Assembly (NCBI GenBank): GCA_964472265.1 | Contig: CAYYJO010000027.1 | Span: 1-24,608, forward strand | Origin: JAGNLA01 sp964472265 | Lineage (GTDB): Bacteria > Caldisericota > Caldisericia > JAAYUI01 | Direction: 5' to 3' | DNA: 24,608 bases | Part shown: piece after piece, positions 1-7,796 of the stretch | How the letters are laid out: each line of letters starts with the position of its first letter | Numbering within the stretch: position 1 is the first letter of the stretch | Notes under the pieces: model-generated | The model's input: only the letters and a program-made list of their open reading frames with translations | Told to the model about the DNA's origin: nothing | Database searches by the model: none | Made by a program: the position numbers and the translations under genes

Positions 1-98
1 TTACTACACCACATAATAACACTTCAGTTTTATTTTAGTCATTTGAGGAAATCTAGCATAAGAAATGTTTGATCAATATTGACAACAATTAATTGCGA

Positions 99-126
99 AC
101 CGGTATCACTTTCTTGACATACCGGT
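99..126. repeat. 8-bp perfect inverted repeat, possible operator or hairpin
   Basis: ACCGGTAT at 99-106 is repeated as its reverse complement ATACCGGT at 119-126 around a 12-nt centre that contains TTGACA. The arm spacing suits either a small hairpin or a dimeric regulator site. No gene start lies next to it inside the window, so its role is unknown. Confidence 0.35.
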
Positions 127-177
127 ACCATAAATTGTTCTAAAATTAATAATTAAGTAACTTTTATTAAGATAAAA

Positions 178-206
178 TAAAAAAGCCGGCTCAAAAGAAC
201 CGGCTT
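178..206 (-). terminator. Rho-independent terminator of the NIF3-family gene
   Basis: Read on the minus strand, a 7-bp perfect stem (AAGCCGG / CCGGCTT, plus-strand 183-189 and 200-206) with a 10-nt loop is followed by an uninterrupted U-run and further T-rich sequence. It lies 17 nt beyond the stop codon at 224, which is the classical intrinsic terminator layout. Confidence 0.85.
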
Positions 207-223
207 GAATGTGCTTGGTTTTA

Positions 224-1228
224 TCAGCTTAAATACGATGAAGGCATCGGGCACCTGTTTGGAGGTGGAGCGCCTGGATTCCTGCTGACCCTTATAAGTC
301 CCGATGTTTCCGTAATCTCCACTCCATTCTGCTCGAACCTGTCGAGCAGGTGGTTCATGCCGATCGAATCTGATGCCATGTGGCCGACGTTTACGATGTT
401 GAGGTGGAACTTGGAGGCCATGTCGATGTGTTCTTTTGGAATGTGCATGACCACAACAGTTCCTACGCCTGCATCGGCAAGCTGTTCCCATGCGTCCTTC
501 GAGCCGGTTGTTCCGCCTGTCATTTCGACGATGACTTTTCCAGCCTTCTTTTCGCCTGAACCGCTTTCAATCCTTGGGTGTAGGCCTTTCCTTCTTGCAA
601 GATCGTACTCTGGCACATCCTTCATGATTTTCACAACATCTTCAACCGTCTTTGGAGCTTTCTCCTTGACGAGTTTTGTCAGGTATGTGGCCACGCAGTT
701 GTCGGCGGGTGTGTGGAGGGAGAATACCGGAATCTTCAGGAGCTTAGCGGCATCGGCTGTCTGGTAGTGGTTGCCAGCAAAAACTGCCTGCTCAACTTCC
801 TTGTGCCTCGGAATGATCAGGTCTTCGCCAATGTTGATAGGAACGCCTGATGTTGCCATGATTTCCGCCTGCATAAGCATTACTTTTGAAAGCCCAACAA
901 TTCCCATCCCTGATGGATGGTGACTCAATACGGCATCAATTTTTTCGCCTTTTTCCCTCAGCCTGTCGGCCAGCAGGAGTTCAGCAACGCCAATGTCTAT
1001 GCCAACGAGAATCCCTCTGATTTCAGCGTTTGGGTCGCCGGCAACAAGCCTTGAATCCGGGTATGGATTCCAGAGGGTGTCAACGTCAAAATAGTCCTTC
1101 TCTTCGGGTTTCAGGGCTTCATAGGCTTTTTTCGCCTTTTCAAGATCAAAGTCAACGGCTTCACGTCCCCTAGGATCGTTTTCGATTCCAATGGAAACGC
1201 CCAGCCTGTACAGATTTTCCAGTCTCAT
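224..1228 (-). CDS. NIF3-family (DUF34) metal-binding protein
   Basis: The 334-residue protein belongs to the NIF3/DUF34 family. These are widespread proteins with a dinuclear metal site and no settled physiological role. The HHP motif at residues 103-105, within a GIDI...LSHHP context, matches the family's metal-binding histidines. The later blocks around GNHYQTADA, HTPADN and GHMASDSIG fit the longer, roughly 330-residue form seen in anaerobes such as clostridia. I chose the start at 1228 because a strong Shine-Dalgarno (AAGGAGGT, 1237-1244) sits 8 nt upstream. The same frame stays open to 1522, but that extension would overlap the divergent lipoprotein gene and has no family similarity. 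The protein is probably cytoplasmic and transcribed alone, ending at the hairpin at 183-206. The family call is firm, the biochemical function open. Confidence 0.85.
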   Translation of the reverse strand: MRLENLYRLGVSIGIENDPRGREAVDFDLEKAKKAYEALKPEEKDYFDVDTLWNPYPDSRLVAGDPNAEIRGILVGIDIGVAELLLADRLREKGEKIDAVLSHHPSGMGIVGLSKVMLMQAEIMATSGVPINIGEDLIIPRHKEVEQAVFAGNHYQTADAAKLLKIPVFSLHTPADNCVATYLTKLVKEKAPKTVEDVVKIMKDVPEYDLARRKGLHPRIESGSGEKKAGKVIVEMTGGTTGSKDAWEQLADAGVGTVVVMHIPKEHIDMASKFHLNIVNVGHMASDSIGMNHLLDRFEQNGVEITETSGLIRVSRNPGAPPPNRCPMPSSYLS

Positions 1229-1250
1229 CTGTTCAAACCTCCTTGGTAAA

Positions 1251-1279
1251 ATTGTATCCAAAACGCGTCGATATTGAAA
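1251..1279 (-). promoter_or_regulatory. Possible promoter of the NIF3-family gene
   Basis: On the minus strand a TACAAT -10 (1251-1256) lies 17 nt downstream of a poor -35, TTTCAA (1274-1279). Transcription would begin around 1244, at the Shine-Dalgarno itself, giving a leader of about 17 nt. The -35 hexamer is the complement of the TTGAAA proposed for the divergent lipoprotein gene. Confidence 0.35.
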
Positions 1280-1301
1280 GAGAACGGCAACCGGATATCC
1301 T
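1274..1301 (+). promoter_or_regulatory. Possible leaderless promoter of the lipoprotein gene
   Basis: TTGAAA (1274-1279), a 16-nt spacer and TATCCT (1296-1301) end 8 nt before the ATG at 1310, which has no recognisable Shine-Dalgarno. Transcription would start at or within 1-2 nt of the start codon. The -10 is weak, so this is the least secure of the leaderless candidates. Confidence 0.3.
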
Positions 1302-1309
1302 CTTGATGT

Positions 1310-2101
1310 ATGAGAAAGATTGCAGTCATTCTTGTTGTTTTGCTTGCTTTCGGGTGCGGGCCAAAATATGACCGGTCGCCAACCCAGGTTGTGGAAGACT
1401 ACCACGACAAGATTTTCAGATTCGAGTTTGCTGATGCCTACAAGCTTCTGGACGCAAGGCTCAAAGCAAAGATCAATCCCGACGATTTCAAGAACATGTT
1501 TGGCTCCGACGAAAAGGGGCACAACCTTGAAGAGCTGAGAGACAGCATAAAATTTCAGTACACCGATGAGACAATCAGGGGCAAAAGTGCCGAGGTTTTT
1601 GGCAAAGCTGCCGTCTCAGGACAAGATGCTGGCACGTTCAGGATGAAGCTCACGCTTGAAGACAACCAGTGGAAGATTGATTCAGAGGTTATCGAAAACG
1701 AGGATCCTTCAAACAAGGGTTTCTTCAGGGACGCCGACCTCATGATGGATACGCAGGCTTACTTCTCGTCCATGATGAAGGGTGACGTAAAAACCATGTG
1801 GGAAATGACAAGCAGCAGAATACAAACCTCAATGACCATAGAACAGTTCGCCCAGCTTACTGTCATGACGGTTTCAGGCAAAACGCCAGCCGAGGAGGGT
1901 TTCGAGTTCAAGCTCAAACAGTCGTTTGCCGATGGAAATGGCAATGGCTACTCGCTTGTGACGATCAGCCAGCCCAAGTCTGAGGACGTAAAACTTGTCG
2001 AGGGTTCGAGTTTCAAGTTGCCATTCATCCTCGACGATGCTGGCTGGAAAGCTGATTTTGACCAGATCACAGAGGAGTACAGGGTCACCATTCAGGAGTG
2101 A
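1310..2101 (+). CDS. Lipoprotein with two NTF2-like domains
   Basis: The 263-residue protein starts with a basic n-region (MRK), a short hydrophobic core and a lipobox, LAFGC, with the lipidated cysteine at residue 16. This predicts a membrane-anchored lipoprotein outside the cytoplasm. The mature part seems to hold two related modules of about 100 residues (roughly 24-130 and 145-258). Each has an opening helix (VVEDYHDKIF, MDTQAYFSSM), a following 'FADAYKLL' or 'GDVKTMW' helix, and a closing strand with a conserved Trp (NQWKID, AGWKAD). That is the pattern of NTF2-like or DUF4878 lipoproteins. No catalytic residues are evident, so a binding or structural role is plausible. The gene is divergent from the NIF3 gene (81-bp gap) and followed closely by cinA. 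No Shine-Dalgarno precedes the ATG. Confidence 0.75.
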   Translation: MRKIAVILVVLLAFGCGPKYDRSPTQVVEDYHDKIFRFEFADAYKLLDARLKAKINPDDFKNMFGSDEKGHNLEELRDSIKFQYTDETIRGKSAEVFGKAAVSGQDAGTFRMKLTLEDNQWKIDSEVIENEDPSNKGFFRDADLMMDTQAYFSSMMKGDVKTMWEMTSSRIQTSMTIEQFAQLTVMTVSGKTPAEEGFEFKLKQSFADGNGNGYSLVTISQPKSEDVKLVEGSSFKLPFILDDAGWKADFDQITEEYRVTIQE

Positions 2102-2153
2102 CGAGATTGGCATGGCATTGACACCAAATCAAAATCCTGCCATCATTCCTCAC

Positions 2154-3377
2154 ATGAAAGCAGCAATCGTTGCAGTCGGTGAAGAAGTGCTTCGGGGCGA
2201 AGTCACTAACACAAACACCGTTTACCTGTCAAAATCGCTCATTGATTCTGGCATTGACATGGCCATCTCTGAAACCGTTGGCGACTCAATCGATGAGATA
2301 ACAAATGCACTGGGGCTGGCAACCAGCATGGCTGATATTGTCATCACGGTTGGAGGTTTGGGGCCAACCCAGGATGATTTGACAAAGCAGGCCGTTGCTC
2401 AATTTTTAGGGTTGGGGTTACGCTTTGATCACAATGTGGCCGCCACAATCGATGCCATTTTCGCAGCCAGAGGGATGGCAACTCCTGAAATCAACTACAA
2501 CCAGGCTCAGGTACCGGAAGGTGCTGAGGTTTTAACAAATTCTTTCGGCACGGCTCCTGGACTTTTCATCAAAGATAATGGAAAAATCTACATAATGTTA
2601 CCTGGTCCACCAAGAGAGCTTGTCCCCATCTGGGAAAACCATGTCCTATCAAAAATTGCCACCAACTCAAAAACATTTTCCAGAGATTTTCATGTTTTCG
2701 GGCTAACCGAATCAGAAACAGCCCAAAAACTCGCCGATCTGATGACAGCCAAAGAACCCCCATTCCTGGCTCCATATGCCTCACTTGGAGACATCAGGCT
2801 CAGGCTTTGGGCAAGGGCAGGCAATGCCGGTGAGTTCGAAAACCTCTCAAAACCAGCTGTCGCGCTGATGCAAGACAGGATAGGCAAGTTTTTGTTCGAT
2901 GAAGCAATTGAGATTGAGGCTGGTAAATTTCTCAAGGGCAACGGTTGGACGATTTCAACAGCAGAATCCTGCACAGGTGGATTGATAGCCAAATCACTGA
3001 CCGATGTGGCCGGTTCCTCGGAATATTTTCTTGGAGGGGCAGCGACATACTCCAACGAAGCGAAGATGAGGATTCTTGGGGTTTCGGAGGAGACACTCGC
3101 CACATTCGGCGCGGTTTCACAGCAAGTGGCGCTGGAAATGGCTGAAGGAGCAAGGAAGATTTTTGGCTCATCAGTTGCGATTTCGACAACAGGCATCGCC
3201 GGGCCAGGTGGCGCAACCCCTGAAAAACCTGTCGGTCTGGTTTACATCGGACTTGCCACACCAAGGAAAACCGAAGTCTTCAGACAGATTTTTTCAGGCA
3301 CACGGAGCGATGTCAGGCACAGAACGCTGATGTTTGCTTTGACTAAACTTCTGCTTTCCCGAATTAATCAGCTGTAA
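2154..3377 (+). CDS. cinA: CinA: MoCF-binding domain plus nicotinamide-nucleotide amidohydrolase
   Basis: This is a two-domain protein of 407 residues, the usual CinA length. The N-terminal MoaB/MoeA-like domain carries GGLGPTQDD at residues 67-75 and the loop LPGPPRE further on. The C-terminal domain (about 255-407) is the PncC/YgaD amidohydrolase domain, with the AESCTGG motif near residue 270 and GIAGPGGATPEKPVG. CinA proteins hydrolyse ADP-ribose and deamidate NMN in pyridine nucleotide salvage. The start at 2154 matches the family's usual opening (MKAAIVAVGEE) but has no Shine-Dalgarno. An in-frame ATG at 2112, 13 nt after an AGGAG, would add 14 unrelated residues. The gene follows the lipoprotein gene closely and overlaps the convergent VOC gene by 14 bp. 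Confidence 0.92.
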   Translation: MKAAIVAVGEEVLRGEVTNTNTVYLSKSLIDSGIDMAISETVGDSIDEITNALGLATSMADIVITVGGLGPTQDDLTKQAVAQFLGLGLRFDHNVAATIDAIFAARGMATPEINYNQAQVPEGAEVLTNSFGTAPGLFIKDNGKIYIMLPGPPRELVPIWENHVLSKIATNSKTFSRDFHVFGLTESETAQKLADLMTAKEPPFLAPYASLGDIRLRLWARAGNAGEFENLSKPAVALMQDRIGKFLFDEAIEIEAGKFLKGNGWTISTAESCTGGLIAKSLTDVAGSSEYFLGGAATYSNEAKMRILGVSEETLATFGAVSQQVALEMAEGARKIFGSSVAISTTGIAGPGGATPEKPVGLVYIGLATPRKTEVFRQIFSGTRSDVRHRTLMFALTKLLLSRINQL

Positions 3378-3756
3378 TCTCAACTTTCATTCTGTCAGGG
3401 TCTTCGAAATAAACTCCATAGCAGTCTTCCCCGCCTGCAAACGGGTATTTATCCTCATAAAGAATTGTGACACAACGATCTTTAAGCTTTCGCGTCATCT
3501 CGTCAACAAACTCGCGGCTGTCGGCTTGAAAAGCAAGATGATTCAGTCCCGGTCTGCATCTATGGTATGGGATATCGAGAAAACGTTTTTCTGCCTGAAC
3601 AAAAACAATGTAAGTATCGTCGAGAATAAAGCTCTGACCACCATCCCAAAGCTGGAATGGTTTGTATCCCAGTTCGGGAAGCAACCAACCCCAGAAATCA
3701 AGAGATTTTTTCAGGTCAGCTACATAGATTTCAATGTGATGGAGTCGTCCTTTCAC
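3364..3756 (-). CDS. VOC-family (glyoxalase/dioxygenase-like) protein
   Basis: The 130-residue protein has the vicinal-oxygen-chelate fold. It opens with a strand carrying a possible metal ligand (LHHIEIYV, His6/His7), has LNHLAF with a second His in mid-sequence and ends with the Glu-containing strand MKVEIT. The central YGVYFEDPDR resembles glyoxalase and fosfomycin/bleomycin-resistance proteins, but the substrate cannot be read from the sequence. The start is GTG at 3756. It overlaps the stop of the upstream propeller gene as GTGA, suggesting translational coupling. It has no signal peptide, so it should be cytoplasmic although its operon partner is exported. Its 3' end overlaps convergent cinA by 14 bp. 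Confidence 0.85.
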   Translation of the reverse strand: MKGRLHHIEIYVADLKKSLDFWGWLLPELGYKPFQLWDGGQSFILDDTYIVFVQAEKRFLDIPYHRCRPGLNHLAFQADSREFVDEMTRKLKDRCVTILYEDKYPFAGGEDCYGVYFEDPDRMKVEITAD

Positions 3757-6700
3757 TCTTCACTTCCCAGACAGTACATCCTGCCGGAGAAAGCGCCGAT
3801 GTAGACGTGGCCGTCGGCAATCGAGGGCGATCCAAAGATTGAGGCCGAGAACATGACCTTGTCCTTAACTGCACCTGATTCATCAACTGTAAAGAGGGTG
3901 CCGTCAGAGGATGCGATATAAATCCTGTTGCCGCAAACGGCTGGTGAGGAAAGCATTCCGGTCAGCTTTGCCGTCCAGGCGGTCTTGCCTGTCTCGACGT
4001 TGATGCAATAAAGGTTTCCGTTGTCAGAACCAATCACGACACGATTCCCCATCGTTGCCGGTGAGCTGTAGCTTGAAACGGTTTGCTGATGCCACAAAAC
4101 CTTTCCTGTTTCAAGGTTTATCGCATAGATATCATTGTCTCTGGCGCCCACAAACACACGGTTTCCCTTGACGCATGGCGATGAGTAATTACCGCCGGCC
4201 CTTATCTTCCATAGTTCCTTTCCGGTGTTTGTGTCCAGGCAGTACAGGTAACCATTGTTTGAGCTGAAAACCACCCTGTTGCCTGAAACAGCTGGCGTGC
4301 TTTCAATCGGTCTTGTAACATGGTACATCCATTTGGTTTTTCCGGTATAGGCGTCTAAACAGTAAAGTACGCCATCATCTGAACCAAAGAACAGCTTACC
4401 GTCGGTGGCAAGTGGGCTTGAGTCGACCTTGCCAAAAGTTCGGTAAGTCCAAAGCTCTTCACCCGTTTCAGAGTCCAGGCATCTCAAAACACGATCGCCG
4501 GAACCAAAGTAGACCTTGCCAAAAGCTATGCACGGTGTCGAGAATATGTAGCCTTTTGTCGAATATTCCCACACCTTTGAGCCTGTAAAGGCGTCAACGC
4601 AGTAGAGGCTGCTATCATAGGAGCCGAAGTAGAGTTTACCGTTTGATGAAGCGGATGCAGAGCATATCGGGAACCTGGTTTTAAACTCCCACAAGGTTTT
4701 GAGTCCGCCTGCTTTTGGTCCGCATCCATCCTCGGTTTCCGATGTTCTTTCAGGATTCCCCCCAAAACTCGTCCACTCGCACTTGGACTTGATCTTGTCT
4801 GTTTTGATGAAGCACCTGACAGGCACTTCAACCTTCGCCTTTGTGTAGTCGATGCTGATGACGCCATGAAGCGATGTTCCCTGCTCAACAATCTGGCTTG
4901 AAACCAGATCGACCACCAGCCTGAGCTTCTGATGTGGAGGGAGCAGGAACCTGTTTGGTGTGAGCTTGAACCACTTGGCCTCAGATGTGATGGTGAGGTC
5001 GAGGTCATTTTCACCGCAGTTTTTCAGCTGGAGAACCCTCTGATCTTTAGACCACCTGTCGACGCTGTAGAAATCGAGCATCGGGGGTGAAACGTCAAGG
5101 CAGTCGATTGCAGCGGTGAAGCAGTACATGCTGTTGTCGAAACCTCCGCAAAAGACGAGAGAGTTGGCAACTACCGGCGAGACAGAGAACTTGGGGCATG
5201 TCTTCTGACTCCAGATCACTTCACCGGTGTCAGCCTTCAGGCTCCACAGGATTCCGTCTTCAGTGCAGATGTAGATTACTCCATCGGCAATCGTCGGGGC
5301 TGAAGAGCACGGTGATTTGATGTCGACAACCCAGGATTCAACGCCTTCCTTATCAAGACAGTAGATCTTGCCTATCTTTGAGACGAAATAGACTTTGTCT
5401 TTCCAAAGCGCAGGCGAGCCAACAAGCTTTGCGTCCGTTTCGTAATCCCACTCCCTCAAGCCTCTGTCCTGTGTGAGGCAGTAGAAGCGTTTGTCCGATG
5501 AGCCAAAGAAAATCTTGTTATCCCAGCCCATTGGTGTTGCAAGGATTTCGTCGCCTGTTTTGAACGACCAGATCGTCCCGCCGGTAAGAATGTCCAGGGC
5601 GTAGACGTAGCCATCTTTTGAGCTAAAATAGAGTTTGCCTGAGTCAAACATCGGGGTTGTCGGGAACGACTTGCTTACGTATTTCTGCCAGATGAGCGAT
5701 CCATCAACGGCGTCCAGACAAATGGCTGTTCCGTTCTCGGTGCCAAAGTAAACCTTGCCGCTTTCGACCACTGCCGAACCAATTACGGCGTTGCCAGCAT
5801 CATAAACCCATTTTTTTGATCCGGTTTCGGCGTCAAGGCAGAAGAATCTGCCGTCCCATCCGCCAAAGTAAATCCTGGATTCGAAATATGTCGGTGTTGC
5901 GTCAACATCACCGGTTGCGTCAAACTGCCAGATTTCTTTGCCAGATGAAGTGTCGAGACAATAAACCTTGTTGTCCCAGGAGCCGAAGTACATCTTGTCA
6001 CCGACAACGCAAGGCACTGAGCTGATTGGACCAAGGGTTGCCTTGCTCCATGTCACCTTCAGCTTGGGCTCGATTGGCCCGCAGCCTTCGCCTGCAAATC
6101 CCTGCCTGCTTCCGCCGTACCTGTATGATGAATGGTCACATGATGGGAAGATGTGCTCGGGTTTTACATAAGCCCTTACCGTGACGGCCGAACTCCCGTT
6201 GTCAAAATCCAGAATCAGCTTTCCTCTTCTTGTGCCAGGGGTGGTGATCTGGCCAGGAATTGTGTAAATTTCAATAACCGTATCTTTTGCAGCCTTCAGC
6301 TTTGTTTCGTCAATGGAGACATCGAACCATCTCTCTGATGGGCGTATCTTCACTTTTTGCTCTGAAAGCCCACAGTTTCTGATCGTAAGGAAAGCCTTTG
6401 CGGTTTCACCCAGGTTAATGCTTCCAAAATCAACGGCACCTTCTTTTGTATCGACGCAGTTTTCATCGAGCACGTCCCCGAAGCAGTAGACCGTGTTGTC
6501 CGAGCAGCCAACAAAAACTCTCTTGTCGGCGATTGCCACCGGCACATTTATTCCGCTTGGAGCCTTGAATGTCCAGATGACGTTTGCAGTTGTGAGGTCA
6601 AGCATGTAGAGTGTGCCGTCGTTTGTTGGGACATATACTCGTTCGCCACAGATTGACGGCGCAACGCATCCGCCTTCGGTTTCATACTCCCAAATCTTCT

Positions 6701-7583
6701 TGCCATCAGTTGTTTTAAGGCAGTAAACCCTGCGGTCAGATGTGCCGAAAACAACTGTTGTGCCTATTACAGCGGCTGAGGTTACGCCTTCACCCTTTAC
6801 GTTTGCCGACCAATATTTCTTGCCAGTCTTTGGTTCAAGGCAGTACATGGTGTCAGAGCCAAGGTAAAGTCTCTCCTGGAAGCATGCCGGTACCGTGTCA
6901 ATGGCTTTCAGTGTTTTGAACTTCCAAAGCAGCCTCCCTGAGTAACCGTCGAGTGCGTAAAGGTTTTGATCCTCAGAGCCACAGTAGACAACATCCTGAT
7001 ATATGCATGCCGAACCAGAAACGGGAGCCTGGGTTTCAAACTTCCACGCCAACTGCCCGTCGAGTTCATTGAAGCAGTAAATCCAGCCATCAACGCCACC
7101 TACAATTATCCTTGAGTTCCAGTAGGCCGGCGACGATTTGAACTTGTCGATGGATTTGAAATCCCAAAGCTTGTTTCCGTTTGCATCGAGTGCGTAGAAA
7201 TAGTGGTCATCTGAGCCAAAGTAGATTCTGTCCTCAACAAAAAGCGGCGTTGAGGTGATGTCCTTCTTCGCCTGGAAACTCCAGATCTCACGGCCGTTCT
7301 CAGAGTCGATGCAGTGAAGCCTGTAGTCTTCGCCACCAAAATAAACCCTGCCGTTTGAAAATATCGGTGTTGTGGTGATCTGTCCGATTGAATCGTATCT
7401 CCAAAGGGTCGAGAGTTCTCGACCCTTTGGACCGCACTCAACGGAGCAGAAACCGGTGGCTTCTGGATTTTTACGCAGCGATGGCCAGTGACACCAATTT
7501 TCCAGCGCTTTAGATGGGCTTGGTAGCTGAATCTGTGCCAATAAGAGCACAAGGGCTATTATCGGGAAAATGACCTTTTTCAT
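3753..7583 (-). CDS. Secreted protein with three 8-bladed PQQ-like propellers and two ASH-like domains
   Basis: The 1276-residue protein has a signal peptide (MKKVIFPIIALVLLL..., cleavage probably after SKA near residue 26). A threefold architecture follows. Each unit has a cysteine-containing header (C-x2-S/P ... CGP ... LW; about 31-61, 480-515, 928-965), then eight PQQ-type blades of 38-40 residues. The blade consensus is STP...VYFGS.D..VYCLD..TGK..W.F. The propellers span about 70-376, 520-822 and 970-1276. Immunoglobulin-like ASH/HYDIN-type domains with a C...NCG cysteine pair follow propellers 1 and 2. I see no PQQ dehydrogenase catalytic residues, so a scaffold or binding role outside the cytoplasm (like BamB-type propellers) is more likely than enzymatic activity. 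The start at 7583 is set by the signal peptide and a GAGGGG upstream. The frame remains open to 8159 but would overlap the divergent GNAT gene. Confidence 0.88.
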   Translation of the reverse strand: MKKVIFPIIALVLLLAQIQLPSPSKALENWCHWPSLRKNPEATGFCSVECGPKGRELSTLWRYDSIGQITTTPIFSNGRVYFGGEDYRLHCIDSENGREIWSFQAKKDITSTPLFVEDRIYFGSDDHYFYALDANGNKLWDFKSIDKFKSSPAYWNSRIIVGGVDGWIYCFNELDGQLAWKFETQAPVSGSACIYQDVVYCGSEDQNLYALDGYSGRLLWKFKTLKAIDTVPACFQERLYLGSDTMYCLEPKTGKKYWSANVKGEGVTSAAVIGTTVVFGTSDRRVYCLKTTDGKKIWEYETEGGCVAPSICGERVYVPTNDGTLYMLDLTTANVIWTFKAPSGINVPVAIADKRVFVGCSDNTVYCFGDVLDENCVDTKEGAVDFGSINLGETAKAFLTIRNCGLSEQKVKIRPSERWFDVSIDETKLKAAKDTVIEIYTIPGQITTPGTRRGKLILDFDNGSSAVTVRAYVKPEHIFPSCDHSSYRYGGSRQGFAGEGCGPIEPKLKVTWSKATLGPISSVPCVVGDKMYFGSWDNKVYCLDTSSGKEIWQFDATGDVDATPTYFESRIYFGGWDGRFFCLDAETGSKKWVYDAGNAVIGSAVVESGKVYFGTENGTAICLDAVDGSLIWQKYVSKSFPTTPMFDSGKLYFSSKDGYVYALDILTGGTIWSFKTGDEILATPMGWDNKIFFGSSDKRFYCLTQDRGLREWDYETDAKLVGSPALWKDKVYFVSKIGKIYCLDKEGVESWVVDIKSPCSSAPTIADGVIYICTEDGILWSLKADTGEVIWSQKTCPKFSVSPVVANSLVFCGGFDNSMYCFTAAIDCLDVSPPMLDFYSVDRWSKDQRVLQLKNCGENDLDLTITSEAKWFKLTPNRFLLPPHQKLRLVVDLVSSQIVEQGTSLHGVISIDYTKAKVEVPVRCFIKTDKIKSKCEWTSFGGNPERTSETEDGCGPKAGGLKTLWEFKTRFPICSASASSNGKLYFGSYDSSLYCVDAFTGSKVWEYSTKGYIFSTPCIAFGKVYFGSGDRVLRCLDSETGEELWTYRTFGKVDSSPLATDGKLFFGSDDGVLYCLDAYTGKTKWMYHVTRPIESTPAVSGNRVVFSSNNGYLYCLDTNTGKELWKIRAGGNYSSPCVKGNRVFVGARDNDIYAINLETGKVLWHQQTVSSYSSPATMGNRVVIGSDNGNLYCINVETGKTAWTAKLTGMLSSPAVCGNRIYIASSDGTLFTVDESGAVKDKVMFSASIFGSPSIADGHVYIGAFSGRMYCLGSEE

Positions 7584-7623
7584 GTCAGTTTCGTCTTCCC
7601 CTCTTTGGTAGACTTTTGACCGG

Positions 7624-7652
7624 ATTTTAACCGTTTTAGCCTCAAAAGTAAA
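7624..7652 (-). promoter_or_regulatory. Predicted promoter of the propeller-VOC operon
   Basis: On the minus strand TTTACT (7647-7652), a 17-nt spacer and TAAAAT (7624-7629) form a good sigma-70-like promoter. The start would be near 7617, giving a leader of about 34 nt that includes the GAGGGG ribosome site before the ATG at 7583. Confidence 0.5.
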
Positions 7653-7750
7653 GCCTGGAAAACACTTTCCTGCGTTATTGACACTTCGATGGCATTTGCG
7701 TGTTGGCGTATATACTGCTTGCAAGATTTTCGCAGGCTGACAAAGCAACC

Positions 7751-7779
7751 TTGACCTGACAAGCCTAAAATCGTAATTT
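7751..7779 (+). promoter_or_regulatory. Predicted promoter of the glycan operon
   Basis: TTGACC (7751-7756), a 17-nt spacer and TAATTT (7774-7779) precede the operon. Transcription would begin near 7786, just before the GGAGG at 7788-7792, so the leader would be only about 11 nt. The -10 is weak (3 of 6). It lies in a 213-bp divergent intergenic region shared with the propeller gene. Confidence 0.4.
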
Positions 7780-7796
7780 AGTAAGTTGGAGGCATC

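Larger units (their letters stand above)
1..223. other. AT-rich non-coding left edge
   Basis: No convincing reading frame is seen here. The stretch is AT-rich compared with the coding DNA that follows. It contains an 8-bp inverted repeat (99-106 and 119-126) and the terminator of the minus-strand NIF3-family gene (183-206). TTGACA-like hexamers occur at 79-84 and 114-119, but neither has a good -10 at normal spacing and no plus-strand gene follows, so I do not call a promoter. Confidence 0.6.

Noticed and set aside
1..27. Stop codon of a minus-strand gene at the left edge
   Set aside because: The reverse-complement frame ending at base 1 contains TAG just before TAA, so no coding tail is supported.
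153..491. 112-residue minus-strand frame rich in Arg/His/Cys
   Set aside because: It is antisense-phase to the NIF3 gene and runs through its terminator, with no recognisable domain.
1229..1522. Upstream extension of the NIF3-family frame to 432 residues
   Set aside because: It crosses the divergent lipoprotein start, has no family similarity, and a strong Shine-Dalgarno sits just before the ATG at 1228.
4526..5014. 162-residue minus-strand frame inside the propeller gene
   Set aside because: Same-strand out-of-frame shadow of the long, clearly conserved propeller gene; low-complexity Ser/Arg composition.
3753..7583. CRISPR or tandem DNA repeats suggested by recurring short motifs
   Set aside because: The periodicity (about 120 nt) is that of protein blades; DNA copies are diverged and in frame, with no spacer-repeat structure.
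7711..7716. TATACT as an additional -10 for the glycan operon
   Set aside because: The only TTGACA nearby (7678-7683) is 27 nt away, too far, and no suitable -35 exists at 16-18 nt.
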